From Astropecten irregularis (taxonomy: Eukaryota; Echinodermata; Asteroidea; Paxillosida; Astropectinidae), in NCBI GenBank assembly GCA_963971285.1, contig OZ020249.1, positions 6,448,001 to 6,512,000 on the forward strand: a stretch of 64,000 bases of DNA, in the 5' to 3' direction. Positions 63,688-64,000 of this stretch are shown piece after piece. Below the pieces are notes generated by a model. It was not told where the DNA came from. It saw nothing but the letters and a program-made list of their open reading frames with translations, and did no database searches. Every line of letters begins with the position of its first letter. Position 1 is the first letter of the stretch. Both the position numbers and the translations under genes were made by a program.

Positions 63688-64000
63688 CGTGTGGTCCCCC
63701 ACAGCAGCTTTTTTCAATTTTGGCCCCAAACCGACTTTATTCAGAAATGCCCGCTTCCTTCCTCATAGCTAGCTATGACTACCAGGAACCATTCCCAGCA
63801 AGAAAAATGCCAATCAACTTGTCATGGAAGGATTTTGGTGTAATTTGAGGCCATTTTGGTAGTCAGTCAAATTTCAGAAAAATTCATGTGGTCCTCCAAA
63901 GCAGCTTTTTTCAATTTTGGCCCAAAAGTAACTTTTTTCAGAAATGCGTGCCATCTTCCTCATAGGTAGCTATGACTACCAGGAACCATTCCCAGCAAGA

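Larger units (their letters stand above)
48683..64000. repeat. Satellite array, family B, right arm, ~78 copies
   Basis: Continuation of the 197-bp array after the transposon, running off the right window edge. The subtypes are those of the left arm, plus ones concentrated here: GTCAAATTATAG with CAATTGTTGCCC, CTTTATTCAG with AATCCGTGTGG, GTAGTGAGTC with CAGAAAGGCCC, and GGTCCTCC. The same subtypes appear just before the transposon (for example GTCAAATTATAG at 46651), which confirms that one array was split. The open frames at 48584 and 56486 are readings of satellite sequence with non-ATG starts or internal-repeat starts and are not genes. Confidence 0.97.

Noticed and set aside
1..64000. 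CRISPR array
   Set aside because: The repeats are contiguous, about 200 bp long and lack unique spacers, and no cas-like genes are present.

Overview
The window is eukaryotic, almost certainly from an animal genome, and is about 95% satellite DNA. No bacterial or phage gene organisation is present and no confident complete protein-coding gene was found. Words such as TACATGTA recur in the unique DNA and in the transposon interior. In my experience they are common in marine invertebrate genomes, but this is only a weak hint about the host.

Layout. (1) Positions 1-30014 hold satellite family A: about 138 head-to-tail monomers of 217 bp, open at the left window edge. (2) Positions 30015-32107 are a 2.1-kb non-satellite spacer. 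It holds a degenerate three-copy ~70-bp repeat, a small hairpin, a 14-T tract, a possible 84-nt coding exon with good splice-like borders, and a 157-bp fold-back (MITE-like) element. (3) From 32108 to the right edge runs satellite family B: about 154 monomers of 197 bp, unrelated by eye to family A and also open-ended. (4) Family B is split at 47238-48682 by a 1445-bp insertion with 16-bp terminal inverted repeats and a perfect 8-bp target duplication. These are hallmarks of a non-autonomous hAT-superfamily DNA transposon.

Both arrays have a layered higher-order structure. Family A shows blocks of 5, 7, 11 and 14 monomers in tandem, plus a ~4.9-kb block copied almost unchanged 13,905 bp away. 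Family B shows blocks of 7, 8, 9, 11 and 12 monomers. This is the pattern expected from repeated unequal exchange and gene conversion. The inner edge of array A is abrupt and cut in mid-monomer. The inner edge of array B is graded, with divergent monomers next to the spacer.

Most open reading frames in the window are by-products of the satellite period. Neither 217 nor 197 is a multiple of three, most frames begin at TTG or GTG rather than ATG, and they end at the same monomer position. The parts with the most information are the spacer between two satellite families, with its possible exon, and the transposon, which marks one specific family B monomer. All repeat boundaries were found by reading and marker comparison, so copy borders are accurate to tens of bases.
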